Positions 34,902 through 44,832 of a stretch of DNA of 64,000 nucleotides are shown here, in pieces. Both the position numbers and the translations under genes were made by a program. The notes beneath the pieces are model-generated. The model worked only from the letters and a program-made list of their open reading frames with translations. It ran no database searches and had not been told where the DNA came from. This DNA comes from Deltaproteobacteria bacterium (lineage in GTDB: Bacteria; Desulfobacterota; GWC2-55-46), in assembly GCA_015075075.1 (NCBI GenBank), contig JABTVA010000004.1:62001-126000 (forward strand). Direction: 5' to 3'. Every line of letters begins with the position of its first letter. The first letter of the stretch is position 1.

Positions 34902-36032
34902 ATTACTCTATCTTTAAGGATAACCGAATCGCCCGGGGACCTGGAACAATTGGCTTGGGCCTGGGAGAGATTGTCCGACGAAGAGGGACTGCATCTTTTT
35001 TCCAGGCCCGCATGGAACATGGCCTGGTGGAAGGCCTTTGGAAGCGGGAAGAGGCTCCGTGTCTATGCAGGGTACGAGGGAGACGAGCTTATCGGGGTGT
35101 GGCCCTTCTGCATAAGGAAGGGCTCTTTAAAAGACCTCCGCGGCACCATAGCCGAGACCCTTTCAGGCCGGAGCTCCGATTACGGACTGCCTGCCGTAAG
35201 GTCAGGCCAAGAGGAAACATTCGTGGGCGCGGTCGCGGATAATATCCTGTTCGAGGCCAGGGGAAGCGTCCTCGATTTCCCGCACCTCCCGCTCGGCCAT
35301 CCGGCCACGAGCGCGCTTGCGAGGGCATTAAAGGCAGCGGGCGCGCAAATTCACGAGAGGCGCTCGATCTGCCCGAGGCTCGAATTCAAGGGGGACTACG
35401 CCTCGACCGAAAGGTGCTGGAAAAAGTCCCTGAGGACGGATTTAAGGAGGCAGAAAAGGAGGCTCGAAGAGGCCGGGCGTCTGGGCCTCCATGTGCCGGA
35501 GCGGAAAGAGGAGGTTCTGGCCCTGCTGCCGCTCTTTTTCAGGATGCACTCGGCCCGCTGGAGAGAGAAGGGTTTCAACATGAAGTTCCTTGACGGGAAT
35601 GAGACGGGGTTTTACCGGGCCCTTGCGGAAGGGCTCGCAGAAGGGTTCGATAATAATAGGCTCCATTTTTCGGTCCTTTCATGCGGGAGCGAGGTCATAA
35701 GCATGCACTTCGGCTTCGTCTCCAACGGCTGGCTCCTCTGGTACACTCCGGCATACAACCCTGCATTCGAGAGGCACTCCCCCGGGAAGGTCCATATCGG
35801 GATGCTGGTCGAAAGGGGCCTTTCCGAGGGGCTGAAGGGCATCGACTTTCTACAGGGGGACGAGCCGTATAAGCTCCAGTGGAGCACCGGGAAGGTGGAG
35901 ACTGTCTCATATACCTGCTCATCCGGCCCTTCAATGCGCCTTAAGTGGCTCGCCTCGACAAGGCCGTGGCTCGTCAGTAAATTCGGTAGATTACTCATGA
36001 GGCAAGGGCCCGCGCCACAGGCGGCGGTATAG
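34902..36032 (+). CDS. GNAT-type acyltransferase (CelD/FemAB-like)
   Basis: About 376 residues with the acyl-CoA acyltransferase double-GNAT layout: ASTERCWKKSLRTDLRRQKRRLEEAG, then LFFRMHSARWREKG and ISMHFGFVSNGWLLWYTPAYNP. It probably N- or O-acylates a sugar. The reading frame has no ATG or GTG at its 5' end. An ATT at 34902 sits 6 nt after a strong AAGGAGAGG and is the best start; the TTG at 34950 lacks a ribosome site and would cut conserved-looking sequence. A base error in ATG is possible. Confidence 0.7.
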   Translation: MTLSLRITESPGDLEQLAWAWERLSDEEGLHLFSRPAWNMAWWKAFGSGKRLRVYAGYEGDELIGVWPFCIRKGSLKDLRGTIAETLSGRSSDYGLPAVRSGQEETFVGAVADNILFEARGSVLDFPHLPLGHPATSALARALKAAGAQIHERRSICPRLEFKGDYASTERCWKKSLRTDLRRQKRRLEEAGRLGLHVPERKEEVLALLPLFFRMHSARWREKGFNMKFLDGNETGFYRALAEGLAEGFDNNRLHFSVLSCGSEVISMHFGFVSNGWLLWYTPAYNPAFERHSPGKVHIGMLVERGLSEGLKGIDFLQGDEPYKLQWSTGKVETVSYTCSSGPSMRLKWLASTRPWLVSKFGRLLMRQGPAPQAAV

Positions 36033-36034
36033 CG

Positions 36035-37060
36035 ATGGCGCTCTCGAAAATGAACAGGATAATCTCCGGAGGGCTCTGGTTCGTCAGCAGGGCGCGAAGC
36101 GCGCCAAAGGGGTACGCCATACTCCTCTACCACAGGCTCCATGAGAAAGACCCCTGCCCCTCGGGCCTCTCGGTAAGCGCCGGGGAGTTTGAGAGGCAGA
36201 TGGAGCTTGCCGCTCGGCTCGGGAGGGTCGTCCCGCTTTCGGACATGGTCTCGATGGTCCGGGGCCGGAGGAGCCCGGACAGGCTCTATATAGCCGTCAC
36301 ATTCGACGACGGCTACGAGGACGTCCTGAGCCTCGGGCTCCCGCTCTTTAGAAGGCTTTCAGTGCCGGTCACATTTTTCATCTCAACGGCCTTTATCGAC
36401 GATTGCTCGCGCGTGCCCTGGTGGGACGAGCTCCACGGGATCGCGGCGACAGGCCGCGCTCTCGGCCTGGACGGAATTGAATACGGCCCAAGCCGGGAGG
36501 AGCGGAAGGAATTCATATGCAGGGCGTCGCTTAAGCTCAAGTATTCCGGGGTTGACCCAAGGGTCGTAATGGCGGGCCTCAGGCCCGCAGGCTACAAAAG
36601 GCCCGAGTCGAACGGGTTCGCGGATTGGGAAGGGCTCAGGAAGGCGGCACGGAGCGGATATGTCGAGATGGGCGGGCACACGGTCACCCATCCTGCTCTT
36701 TCAATAAGCGGCTTGAGCGAGATTTCGGAAGGCAAGCGCAGACTGGAAGACGAGCTCGGCGTTAAGGTCAGGTTTTTCTCATATCCCTTCGGAGAAAAGA
36801 GGGACATTTCACAGGAGGCTGTGATTGCGGCAAGGAAAGCGGGCTTCCTGGCCGCGGTCACCTCCCAAAGCGGCTTTAACAGGGCGGGAGACGACCTCAT
36901 GCGCTTGAGGCGGATAAAGTTCTCGGGCGAGAGGCGCGCTGATTTCGAGACAAATCTCAGGACCGGCGACATAAAAAGGGGCATAAGCCGCGCCTATTCC
37001 TTCCTGTCCGGGCTTGGGGGCGCGGGGCGCTTCGATGTGTCCAGGGCAGATGGGGCTTAA
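36035..37060 (+). CDS. Polysaccharide deacetylase family (NodB-homology) protein
   Basis: A 341-residue CE4-type enzyme. The metal and base motif TFDDGYED places Asp91/Asp92 and the HTVTHP motif places His215 and His219. It would remove N-acetyl groups, or another ester or amide, from glycan sugars. No clear signal peptide; a hydrophobic stretch near residue 10 is weak. Overlaps the next gene by 11 nt. Confidence 0.78.
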   Translation: MALSKMNRIISGGLWFVSRARSAPKGYAILLYHRLHEKDPCPSGLSVSAGEFERQMELAARLGRVVPLSDMVSMVRGRRSPDRLYIAVTFDDGYEDVLSLGLPLFRRLSVPVTFFISTAFIDDCSRVPWWDELHGIAATGRALGLDGIEYGPSREERKEFICRASLKLKYSGVDPRVVMAGLRPAGYKRPESNGFADWEGLRKAARSGYVEMGGHTVTHPALSISGLSEISEGKRRLEDELGVKVRFFSYPFGEKRDISQEAVIAARKAGFLAAVTSQSGFNRAGDDLMRLRRIKFSGERRADFETNLRTGDIKRGISRAYSFLSGLGGAGRFDVSRADGA

Positions 37061-38132
37061 GGTGCTTTACATAGTCTCGATACTCCCGCCGTATCCGGGC
37101 GGGGCTGCGGCCTGTTACGGGAACATGCTCCGGGGCATTGTCGAGAGCCAAAGCCGCAATTTCAGGAGGATCACTGTCCTTACGGAGCAAGGCTGCGAAA
37201 CCGGCTATGGGGAACCGGTAAAGGTGCATGACCGGCTCTTCAGGCATGATTCAGCCCCGGCAGCTGAAAACAGCTTCCTTAAGCAGGTTTTCAATTACAT
37301 CCTGATCATGGGCTACATCCTTTTTTCGGGTAACGACATAGTTCAAATACACGCCCGGTACGTTTACGCGAGGTACATGGGGAGGCTCGTCTGGCTCGCG
37401 CTCGTCCTCTCAAGGGCCAAAACAGTTATCGACATAAGGGACAGGTTCTACGGGAACTTCGGCTTCGGGCACCGCTTCCTCGTCTGCTCGAAAGATCTCA
37501 TGGGCTTTTACGGCTGGATACGTAACAAGGAATACATACCCGTGCCAATGGATTTCCCGGAGCTTAAAAAAGGCATAGAGGCGAAGCACCGGGTCGGCTA
37601 TTTCGGGACAATCGCGGAAAACAAGGGGATAAGGGAACTGATAGAGGGCTACAAGCAATACAGGGACGGGTCGGACGACCCGCTCGAGCTCCACATCTGG
37701 GGGCAAAACACGCTGGGGCCGGGGTTCGAGGCTGCAACGGCCTCAATACAGGGCGTAAATTACAATGGGAGCGCGGCCCCGGATGAAGTGCTTGAGCGGA
37801 TGCTCGAATGCAAGGCGGTCCTCCTGCCTTCGAGGTCCGAGGGCATGCCGAGGGTGTGCCTCGAAGCAATGTACTCAGGACGGGTGGTCGTCTGCCATCA
37901 AGCGGTTAAGTCGATAGCGTCCGTCCTGCCTGAGAGGTTCGTGCTCAGGGACCTCTCCCCTGGAGAGATAAGGAGGGCCCTTTCCGAAGTGGAGTCGTTC
38001 AGCGGCAAGGCAAGCTTCGAGTACGATTTAAAAGAACATTCGAGGGGCAGGGTCGCTTCAACCCTCGTCGATTTCTATGGAAGGGTGCTCAATAAAGACC
38101 ATGCGGAAAACCGTCATAAGGAGGAATGCTGA
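37050..38132 (+). CDS. Glycosyltransferase, GT4/GT1-like
   Basis: A 360-residue GT-B transferase. The N-terminal half has LYIVSILPPYPGGAAACYGNML, and the C-terminal nucleotide domain VGYFGTIAENKGIRELIEGY and LPSRSEGMPRVCLEAM, with the family's acidic residue. It probably adds a hexose to the lipid-linked unit. ATG at 37050 overlaps the deacetylase stop. Confidence 0.8.
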   Translation: MGLKVLYIVSILPPYPGGAAACYGNMLRGIVESQSRNFRRITVLTEQGCETGYGEPVKVHDRLFRHDSAPAAENSFLKQVFNYILIMGYILFSGNDIVQIHARYVYARYMGRLVWLALVLSRAKTVIDIRDRFYGNFGFGHRFLVCSKDLMGFYGWIRNKEYIPVPMDFPELKKGIEAKHRVGYFGTIAENKGIRELIEGYKQYRDGSDDPLELHIWGQNTLGPGFEAATASIQGVNYNGSAAPDEVLERMLECKAVLLPSRSEGMPRVCLEAMYSGRVVVCHQAVKSIASVLPERFVLRDLSPGEIRRALSEVESFSGKASFEYDLKEHSRGRVASTLVDFYGRVLNKDHAENRHKEEC

Positions 38133-39453
38133 CGGTACGAACTTCACCCTGATAATCCTCTTCATCGCCTCAGCCTTTCTCGTCTCTTCATTCAAGATAG
38201 CGAAGGTCTCGTCCTCCGCGATGGTCGCGATGGCCATGCTGGCGGCCTTTGTCCTGGGAAGCCTCCTTCGGGGCAGGTTCGTCCTGTCCGCGCATCCGGT
38301 GCAGAAGGGGATGCTTGCGCTCCTCGCATGGGCCTTCTTCTCGCTCCTCGTAAGCGGGGTCGACCCGTCAAAGGCAATCCCACCCGAGGCCTACGCCTAT
38401 TCATGGGCAGGGGGGCTCTCGAGCCCGGATTTCCGGGGAGCGTCGTTTCTCGCAAGGCTTCTCCTCGCGGCATTCGCCATGAACTTCATAATAGAGGCCG
38501 TCAATACCGAAAGGAGGTTCTTCAAGGCAGTCAACTGGTTTCTCCTTTTTTATTTCAGCGTCTCGGCGCTCGTGCTCGCCCAGTTCGCCCTGCTCGCGGT
38601 CTGGGGAGTCGAGGTCGGCGCGATAAGGCCCGCAGGCGGCGAGAGCGCGTTCCGGACGGGCGGGCACCTCGGGGAGTCGAGCATACTCGCCGGGGTGCTG
38701 GCGAGCGGTTATTTCCTGACCGTGGCCTTTGCCATCAAGGGGCACCCTGAGCTCTGGTTCCCGAATTGGCTCGTAAGGGGCATGTGCGGTGTCGCGACAA
38801 TCGGGCTTATTTCAACCCTTTCAGCCGCGTGGATACTCTCCGTGTTATTCGCATTCGTCCTGGCCGGGTACAGGCACCTTGGAAAGAGGGGTCTACTGGT
38901 CATCGTCTTATGCGTCGCGGCAGCCGGCGCACTTTTTCACGCCGAGATATACGAATCGGTCATGAGGAAGGCGCTTGGCGAGGTGAGCCAGTTGAACGTA
39001 AGGACCTATTCGTGGCTGGCGGGTCTTTCGATTTTTACGGACCACATATATACCGGGGTCGGCATAGGGCAGAGCGTTTTCTTTACGCCGGAATACCTCA
39101 AGGATATTGCGGTGAGGCCGCTCCTTAACCCGGAGGTCTTTACGGAGCTCTTCCTCGCCTCCCGCTTCCCGCCCATGAACACCTATATTCAATGGATGTC
39201 AGAGACCGGGGCGGTTGGACTCGTCCTCCTCTTTTTTCTTTATTACCTCGTCTACCGCTCCGGGAAGAGGATTTCGGCCCCGGAGCACGAGAGGATAGTC
39301 AAATTCGGGATCGGCGGGGCCCTTATCGCGAGCGCGGCCGCGATAAACACCTCGCCAGACTACCTCTATGTGGGCTTCCTAAACTTTCTCGCGGCGATGT
39401 ACGCCGCAGGCGGAAGGGTCTTTAGCCGCGGGCGCGTGGAGGGAGGTGCGTGA
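38101..39453 (+). CDS. O-antigen ligase/polymerase-like membrane protein (WaaL/Wzy)
   Basis: A 450-residue protein with about 10-12 hydrophobic segments and a large loop containing GHLGESSILAGVLASG and FTDHIYTGVGIGQS, typical of the Wzy_C/O-antigen-ligase family (TGVGIGQS resembles the conserved GxG region). It joins repeat units or attaches the chain to its acceptor. The start at 38101 gives a 32-nt overlap with the glycosyltransferase; ATG at 38077 is an alternative. Confidence 0.72.
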   Translation: MRKTVIRRNADGTNFTLIILFIASAFLVSSFKIAKVSSSAMVAMAMLAAFVLGSLLRGRFVLSAHPVQKGMLALLAWAFFSLLVSGVDPSKAIPPEAYAYSWAGGLSSPDFRGASFLARLLLAAFAMNFIIEAVNTERRFFKAVNWFLLFYFSVSALVLAQFALLAVWGVEVGAIRPAGGESAFRTGGHLGESSILAGVLASGYFLTVAFAIKGHPELWFPNWLVRGMCGVATIGLISTLSAAWILSVLFAFVLAGYRHLGKRGLLVIVLCVAAAGALFHAEIYESVMRKALGEVSQLNVRTYSWLAGLSIFTDHIYTGVGIGQSVFFTPEYLKDIAVRPLLNPEVFTELFLASRFPPMNTYIQWMSETGAVGLVLLFFLYYLVYRSGKRISAPEHERIVKFGIGGALIASAAAINTSPDYLYVGFLNFLAAMYAAGGRVFSRGRVEGGA

Positions 39454-40076
39454 AAAATGGCCTTACGACCCTGCTGCTGGCCCTGGCCGCTGCCGTACTC
39501 ATCCTTGCCGCGCTCGAACCCGACAGGGTATTCAATTCCCCTGCCAGGCTCCTTTATGTCGAGACCTATGACGGGGCCAGTGTGGATGCCGCAATCTGCC
39601 TTTCAGGGGCTGAGCTCGAAAGGGTCGAGCGCTGCCTTGGGCTTTACAATGCGGGAAAGGCGAAGACGGTCGTCGTCACCGGCGGGGGGCTTGAGGCAGG
39701 GCTAATCTACTACAGGGAAGGCGGCTCGCTCGCTTCCATTTCAAGTAACTGGCTCCTTAAAAACGGGGTGCCGGAAAGCGCGATAGAGGTCATAGAGCGC
39801 GGCACGAGCACTTACGGGGAGGCGGCGGCGGTCCGCGCATTCATCGAAGCGAAGGGCATGAGGTCAATAGTGGTCGTGAGCTCCCCTTATCATATGAGGC
39901 GGGTCTCACTCGTCTTCAGGAAGGTATTTCGCGGTAGCGGCATTGAAATGAGCTTCTCGCCCGCAAAGGGCTTTGACGAGGGCCTTGCCGGATGGTGGAG
40001 GCAGGAGGGGCTCGTTGCGGCCGTCTTCGGAGAATACGTGAAGCTCTTCATCTACGCCGTGAAGGGATACATATGA
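39450..40076 (+). CDS. YdcF/ElyC-like DUF218 protein
   Basis: A 208-residue protein with an N-terminal membrane anchor (LTTLLLALAAAVLILAAL) and the DUF218 core (VVVTGGG, then SSPYHMRR). ElyC in E. coli affects undecaprenyl-phosphate recycling, so a role in carrier-lipid metabolism of this polysaccharide system is plausible but inferred. GTG start overlaps the ligase stop by 4 nt. Confidence 0.72.
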   Translation: MKNGLTTLLLALAAAVLILAALEPDRVFNSPARLLYVETYDGASVDAAICLSGAELERVERCLGLYNAGKAKTVVVTGGGLEAGLIYYREGGSLASISSNWLLKNGVPESAIEVIERGTSTYGEAAAVRAFIEAKGMRSIVVVSSPYHMRRVSLVFRKVFRGSGIEMSFSPAKGFDEGLAGWWRQEGLVAAVFGEYVKLFIYAVKGYI

Positions 40077-41233
40077 CGCTGGCGCATATATTGGGAAGGC
40101 CAGGTTTCTTCGCCCGGACGCTCTTTCTTTCGGGCGCGTCGGCGCTGCAGGCCGGGGCGCACGCCCTCCATGAAAAGGCCTTTCCGGCGAGGCTCGATAT
40201 CCCGGAGCTTAGGGTCCTCTTCATCCAGCTCGGCCAGATAGGGGACTATGCGCTGAGCGAGCCGTTCCTCAGGGCCATTAAAAGCCAGCCGGGGAAGGAC
40301 GTGAGTATAACCGCGCTCATCGACCCGATAAATTACGAGCTCTGTAAAAAAGGTGGCGCGGCGGACGAGGTCGTCCTGTACGGGTCGAGGAAATACACGC
40401 GGAGAAAGCCGTCGCCCTTCCCTTCGGCCCTGCTCGATGAGCGCAAGTTCGACTGCGCGGTATGGCTGAGGGGCGACTTGAACGTGCTCCTCTGGCTTGT
40501 CAGGAAGGGGGTCCGGTTCGTAAGCGTAGCCAAGTACCCGGCCCCTCTGCGCCGCGCTTGTTTCGCGCTCATATCAGGTAGGCCGGCCAGGAAAAAATAC
40601 CCGCATTTCACGGAATGCCTTGAAAGCCTCTTGAGGGAGCACTTCCCCGGCGCCCGGATGCCGGACAAGGAGCGGCCCCGGGCCGTGCGGCCTTCGGGCA
40701 AGAAGGTCTTTATCCACATAGGCTCGGGAAACGGCCTCAGGAGGTGGCCAAGGGAGAGGTTCGTTTCTCTTTCGAGGATCCTCCTTGAGTCTGACAAGGC
40801 CCTGAAGATATGCCTTCTGGGCTCGGAAGCCGATTGCCCGGACGCGGGGGCCATGCTCGGGGACACGGGGCTTTCATCGTATGGCGGACGGATAGAGGAC
40901 CTGTGCGGCAGGGTGGGGCTTCCCGAGCTTAAGAGGGTACTCTCCAGCGGCGCCCTCTTTATCGGGTTCGACAGCGGCCCGATGCACATCGCGGCCTCAT
41001 CGGGGATCCCGATGGTGGTCATGATGGGCCCGCAGTCGCCGATGACCTTCGGGCCGCGAGGGAACCCGAACGCGCGGGTCGTCTACAAGGCCCCTTTCTG
41101 CTCTCCTTGCTGGCAGTTCTCGTGCGTCCGGAACGGCGGCGGGGCCGGGGAATGCGTCCTGGCGATAACGCCAGGCGAGGTCTTCAAGGAGGCGAGCAGA
41201 CTGCTCGGGAAAGGGGGGCCTTGTGTCAATTGA
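40073..41233 (+). CDS. Family 9 glycosyltransferase (heptosyltransferase-like)
   Basis: A 386-residue GT9 protein. LFIQLGQIGDYALSEPFLRAI and the C-terminal FIGFDSGPMHIAASSGIPMVVMMGP are the classic motifs of ADP-heptose transferases. It probably builds an LPS-like core or adds a related sugar. A conserved cluster of four cysteines near the end (CSPCWQFSC, then C) is typical of some GT9s. ATGA overlap with the previous gene. Confidence 0.85.
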   Translation: MTLAHILGRPGFFARTLFLSGASALQAGAHALHEKAFPARLDIPELRVLFIQLGQIGDYALSEPFLRAIKSQPGKDVSITALIDPINYELCKKGGAADEVVLYGSRKYTRRKPSPFPSALLDERKFDCAVWLRGDLNVLLWLVRKGVRFVSVAKYPAPLRRACFALISGRPARKKYPHFTECLESLLREHFPGARMPDKERPRAVRPSGKKVFIHIGSGNGLRRWPRERFVSLSRILLESDKALKICLLGSEADCPDAGAMLGDTGLSSYGGRIEDLCGRVGLPELKRVLSSGALFIGFDSGPMHIAASSGIPMVVMMGPQSPMTFGPRGNPNARVVYKAPFCSPCWQFSCVRNGGGAGECVLAITPGEVFKEASRLLGKGGPCVN

Positions 41234-41861
41234 CCCGAGGCTCCTCTTCCTTGCGAGACGCACGAATGAAGTGCGCGACAGGCTCTTCCCGGGCAGGGGG
41301 ATAAGGATAGCCGATATCGGATGCGCGGACGGCGCCTTTATGGAAGCCGTCTCAAGCAGCATCGCGGGAGTGGAGGCGGACGGCATAGACGCGCCCACGC
41401 CGTGGCTCTTAAGGGAACCCGCGGAAAGACGCGGGCGGCTATTCATCCAGGACCTCCAGCTTGGGACCGGGGTCGTGCCTGAGGGGAGTTACCACATCGC
41501 GACCATGTGGGAAGTGATAGAGCATATCGAGAACGCGTACGGGTTTCTTGGGAGCGTAAAAAAGATACTCGCGCCCGGAGGAATTTTGCTTCTTTCGACC
41601 CCGAACCTCACGGGACTCAGCCGTTTTGTGAAGGGCGGCAGATGGGTCGGGGTCGCGGAGAAGGACCACAGGCACCTCTTTGACGCGCTTTCGATATCGA
41701 TGCTCCTCGAGAAAGCCGGATTTTCAGAGGTGCGAGCAAGGAGCTATTTCTTCCCGTCCTTAGGGAAACGGATGGACAGAATGAACAGGATCGCCTCGGC
41801 CCTGCCGTTCGGGGGGATGGTCTTCGCCGAGGCGAGAAAAAGCGAGGCGGTTAGCGCATGA
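41223..41861 (+). CDS. Class I SAM-dependent methyltransferase
   Basis: A 212-residue protein with motif I ADIGCADGAFME and TMWEVIEHIEN, typical of a ubiE/Methyltransf_23-like enzyme. It probably methylates a sugar or lipid. GTG start inside the GT9 end; the stop overlaps the next start by 4 nt. Confidence 0.75.
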   Translation: MSIDPRLLFLARRTNEVRDRLFPGRGIRIADIGCADGAFMEAVSSSIAGVEADGIDAPTPWLLREPAERRGRLFIQDLQLGTGVVPEGSYHIATMWEVIEHIENAYGFLGSVKKILAPGGILLLSTPNLTGLSRFVKGGRWVGVAEKDHRHLFDALSISMLLEKAGFSEVRARSYFFPSLGKRMDRMNRIASALPFGGMVFAEARKSEAVSA

Positions 41862-43325
41862 GGACTCTCCTTGTCTATAACGTATACTCCGACGAGCTCG
41901 GATCGAGCAGGCCGCCGCTTGGCACCGGCTATCTCGCCCAGGCCCTTGAGGACGCGGGAGTGGATTACGACGTGGTCGACATGAAGCTCGGGTATTCGGA
42001 AAAAAAGGTCCTCGACATGATAGGCAGGGGAGGATACGCCTCTGTCGGCGTGAGCGTCTACACAGTGGGCCACAGGAAGTTCTTCGGCCTCCTGAAGGCC
42101 GTAAAGGAGCGGTATCCCCGGGTGATCACCGCAGCGGGCGGGCCCCACGTGACGATCATGGGGAAGAAGATACTCGAAGAGTACGGCCATGTAGACCTCG
42201 CCTTTACCGGAGAGGCGGAAGGGTCGTTCGTGAGATTCTGCAAGGGCGAGGAGTACGGCCGCATACCCGGCCTCGTATTCAGGGACAGGGGAGAGCCTGT
42301 GTGCGGGCCCCCCTTGTCGAGGCCGGACGACCTCGATTCCATAAACTGGCCGCGCTACGGGAAATTCGAGCTCAAGAGGTACGCGAACGAGATAGGTGTC
42401 ATAACCTCAAGGGGGTGCCCGTATCCCTGCACCTTCTGCTCGGTGGGCCTTACGCTCGGCAGGAAGGTAAGGGTCCGCTCCATCGGGAAGATAGGGGACG
42501 AGCTCGAATACTGGTACTCGAGGGGGAGGAGGATATTCAACTTCCTCGACGACAACCTGACCTTCTATCCCGAGAGGGTGTTTTCGCTATGCGACGAGAT
42601 CGAAAGGCGGGGCCTCAAAGGGCAGTGATACTCAGGGCTTCGAACGGGCTCAGGGCCGACCGGCTGAACAGGAGATGCTCCTAAGGATGAGGGAGGCAGG
42701 GTTCAGGAGCTTCGGCATAGGGGTGGAGGCAGGCAACGACAAGGTCCTCGCGGCGCTTAAAAAGGGCGAGACCATAGCCGAGATCGAGAACGCGATAAGG
42801 CTCTCGTGCGAGCTCGGCTTCGAGGTCTCGCTCTTTTTCGTCTACGTCGCGCCCGGCGAGACCATGAGCGACATAGAGGACTCAGTAAGGATCGCCAGAA
42901 AATATCCGGTCCTCAAGGCGGACTTCTATAACCTCATACCCTTTCCGGGCACGCAGCTCTGGGACTGGGTCGAGGAGAACCGGGCATGGACGGGAGAGCC
43001 GATGGAGCTCCTTGACAGCATGGACAAGAACCTCCGGTTTTCGAAGGAAACAGGTAAGCCCTTCTTTACGACAAGGGAGCTCGGAGCGGACGAAAGGGAA
43101 TATCTGGCGAAGAGGCTCAGAGAGACGACGCTCGAGATACAGAGAGAGGGCGTCGAGCGCGTCTTTTCAAGGTACGGGAGGCTCAAGCGCCCGATGGGAT
43201 GGCTCGCCTCGACCATCTTCTTCCAGAAGCTCTTTTTCAACAACAACCTCGTAAGAAGGGTCTCCGACAGGGTGCGCTACGGAAGCGCCGGGGCCGGGCC
43301 GGGAAAAGAGGAGGCAAGGACATGA
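41858..43325 (+). pseudogene. B12-binding-domain radical SAM protein, two frameshifts
   Basis: The first 256 residues include a cobalamin-type N-terminal domain (RPPLGTGYLAQALEDAG, then AAGGPHVT) and the radical SAM motif CPYPCTFC. The frame is lost at about 42625 and regained at about 42675: inserting one G into CAGTGA gives VILRASNGLRADRLN, and one G into AACAGGAG gives EMLLRMREAGF. The remaining sequence is a complete C-terminal half. Two missing Gs in G-runs suggest base-calling loss. Restored length is about 490 residues. Confidence 0.72.
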
Positions 43326-44782
43326 AGGCGCTCCTAATTAATCCACCGTTCCTCCCGAGGTTTTCGCGTTTCTCGCGTAGCCCCGCCGTCACCAAAAGCG
43401 GGACCATCTATTACCCCATCTGGCACGCCTACGCGGCAGGGCTCCTTGAGAAGGAAGGTCACGAGGTCATGCTCATAGACGCGCCGGCAAGGGGGCTCGG
43501 AAGGGAGGACTGCCTGAGGGCCGCCGCCGGGTTCAGGCCGGACATGGCGGTCGTCTATACCTCGACCCCGAGCATCTATAACGACATAGAGGTAGCGGCT
43601 GAATTGAAGGAAAGGACTGGGGGCGCGTTCACGGTCCTTACCGGAACGCACGCATCGGCGCTTCCCGAGGAGGCGCTGAGGCTCGACCCGAGGATAGACG
43701 CGGTAGCCCGCCTCGAATACGACCTTACGCTTTCGGAGCTCTTAAAAGGCATCGAAAGGGGGGGTGTAGCCGAGGTAGCGGGCCTGACCTTGAGGGAGGG
43801 GGGCTCCATAAGGTCCAACCCGGACAGGCCCTTCATCGACGACCTCGATACGCTCCCGTTCGTATCGAGGGTCTATAAGAAGCACCTGAGGATAGAGGAC
43901 TACTTCTACGCCCATTGCCGCTACCCCGTGGTCTCCATCTTCACAAGCAGGGGGTGCAACGCCAGGTGCACCTATTGCGTCTACCCGCAGCAGGCCTTCG
44001 GAAGGAGGCAGCGCCAGAGGAGCCCGGAGAGCATTGTCTCCGAGTTCGAGTACATAGAAAAGGAGCTCCCCCAGGCCAGGGAGGTGCTCATAGACGACGA
44101 CACCTTCACCTCTGACCGGAGGCATACGGCCGAGTTTTCCGAGCTCATGATACGGAAGGGGATAAGGCTTCCCTGGACAGCCGAGTGCCGCCCCAACCTC
44201 GATTACGAGACCATGCGCCTCATGAAAAGGGCCGGGTGCAGGCTGATAGTGGCCGGTTTCGAGAGCGCGGACGACCGGGTGCTCCGGAACGTTAAAAAAG
44301 GCATCACCGTCGAGCAGATGAGGCGGTTCGTCAAGGACGCCAAGAGGGCCGGGATAATGGTGCATGCCTGCTTCATGGCCGGGAACATGGGGGAGACGAG
44401 AGAGAGCCTCGAAAGATCGCTCGCCTTCGCAAAGGAGATGCGCGCCGACACCTGCCAGTTCTTTCCGCTGATGGTGTATCCGGGGACCGAGGCCTACAGG
44501 TGGGCCGACGAGAACGGCTACCTGACCACGAGAGACTTCAGGAAATGGCTTACCAACGAGGGCCTTCACAACTGTGTCGTCAGCACACCCGAGCTCTCCG
44601 CAAAGGAGCTCGTAATGTTCTGCGACCATGCCCGGCGGAGCTATTACCTCGACCCGAGGTACATCGCCTACAAGCTCAGGCAGGGCATGAGGGACCGCCG
44701 CGAGCTTGTAAAGACACTAAGGTCTGCCAGGACCTTTGCAAGGCATCTCCTGGGCGGGTCTCGTAAGGGCGCGGCCTGCTGA
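43322..44782 (+). CDS. B12-binding-domain radical SAM protein
   Basis: A 486-residue intact enzyme: LINPPFLPRFSRFSRSP N-terminus, AYAAGLLEKEGHEVMLIDAP, and CNARCTYC at residues 212-219 as the 4Fe-4S site, followed by GFESADDRVL. Family members modify hydrocarbon or sugar carbon skeletons. It follows the other radical SAM enzyme with a 4-nt overlap, so the pair probably acts in one modification. Confidence 0.8.
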   Translation: MKALLINPPFLPRFSRFSRSPAVTKSGTIYYPIWHAYAAGLLEKEGHEVMLIDAPARGLGREDCLRAAAGFRPDMAVVYTSTPSIYNDIEVAAELKERTGGAFTVLTGTHASALPEEALRLDPRIDAVARLEYDLTLSELLKGIERGGVAEVAGLTLREGGSIRSNPDRPFIDDLDTLPFVSRVYKKHLRIEDYFYAHCRYPVVSIFTSRGCNARCTYCVYPQQAFGRRQRQRSPESIVSEFEYIEKELPQAREVLIDDDTFTSDRRHTAEFSELMIRKGIRLPWTAECRPNLDYETMRLMKRAGCRLIVAGFESADDRVLRNVKKGITVEQMRRFVKDAKRAGIMVHACFMAGNMGETRESLERSLAFAKEMRADTCQFFPLMVYPGTEAYRWADENGYLTTRDFRKWLTNEGLHNCVVSTPELSAKELVMFCDHARRSYYLDPRYIAYKLRQGMRDRRELVKTLRSARTFARHLLGGSRKGAAC

Positions 44783-44832
44783 GGGATGCGAGGGCGCATC
44801 CGAGGAATTCCGAAGAGAGGCTTATAAGACGC

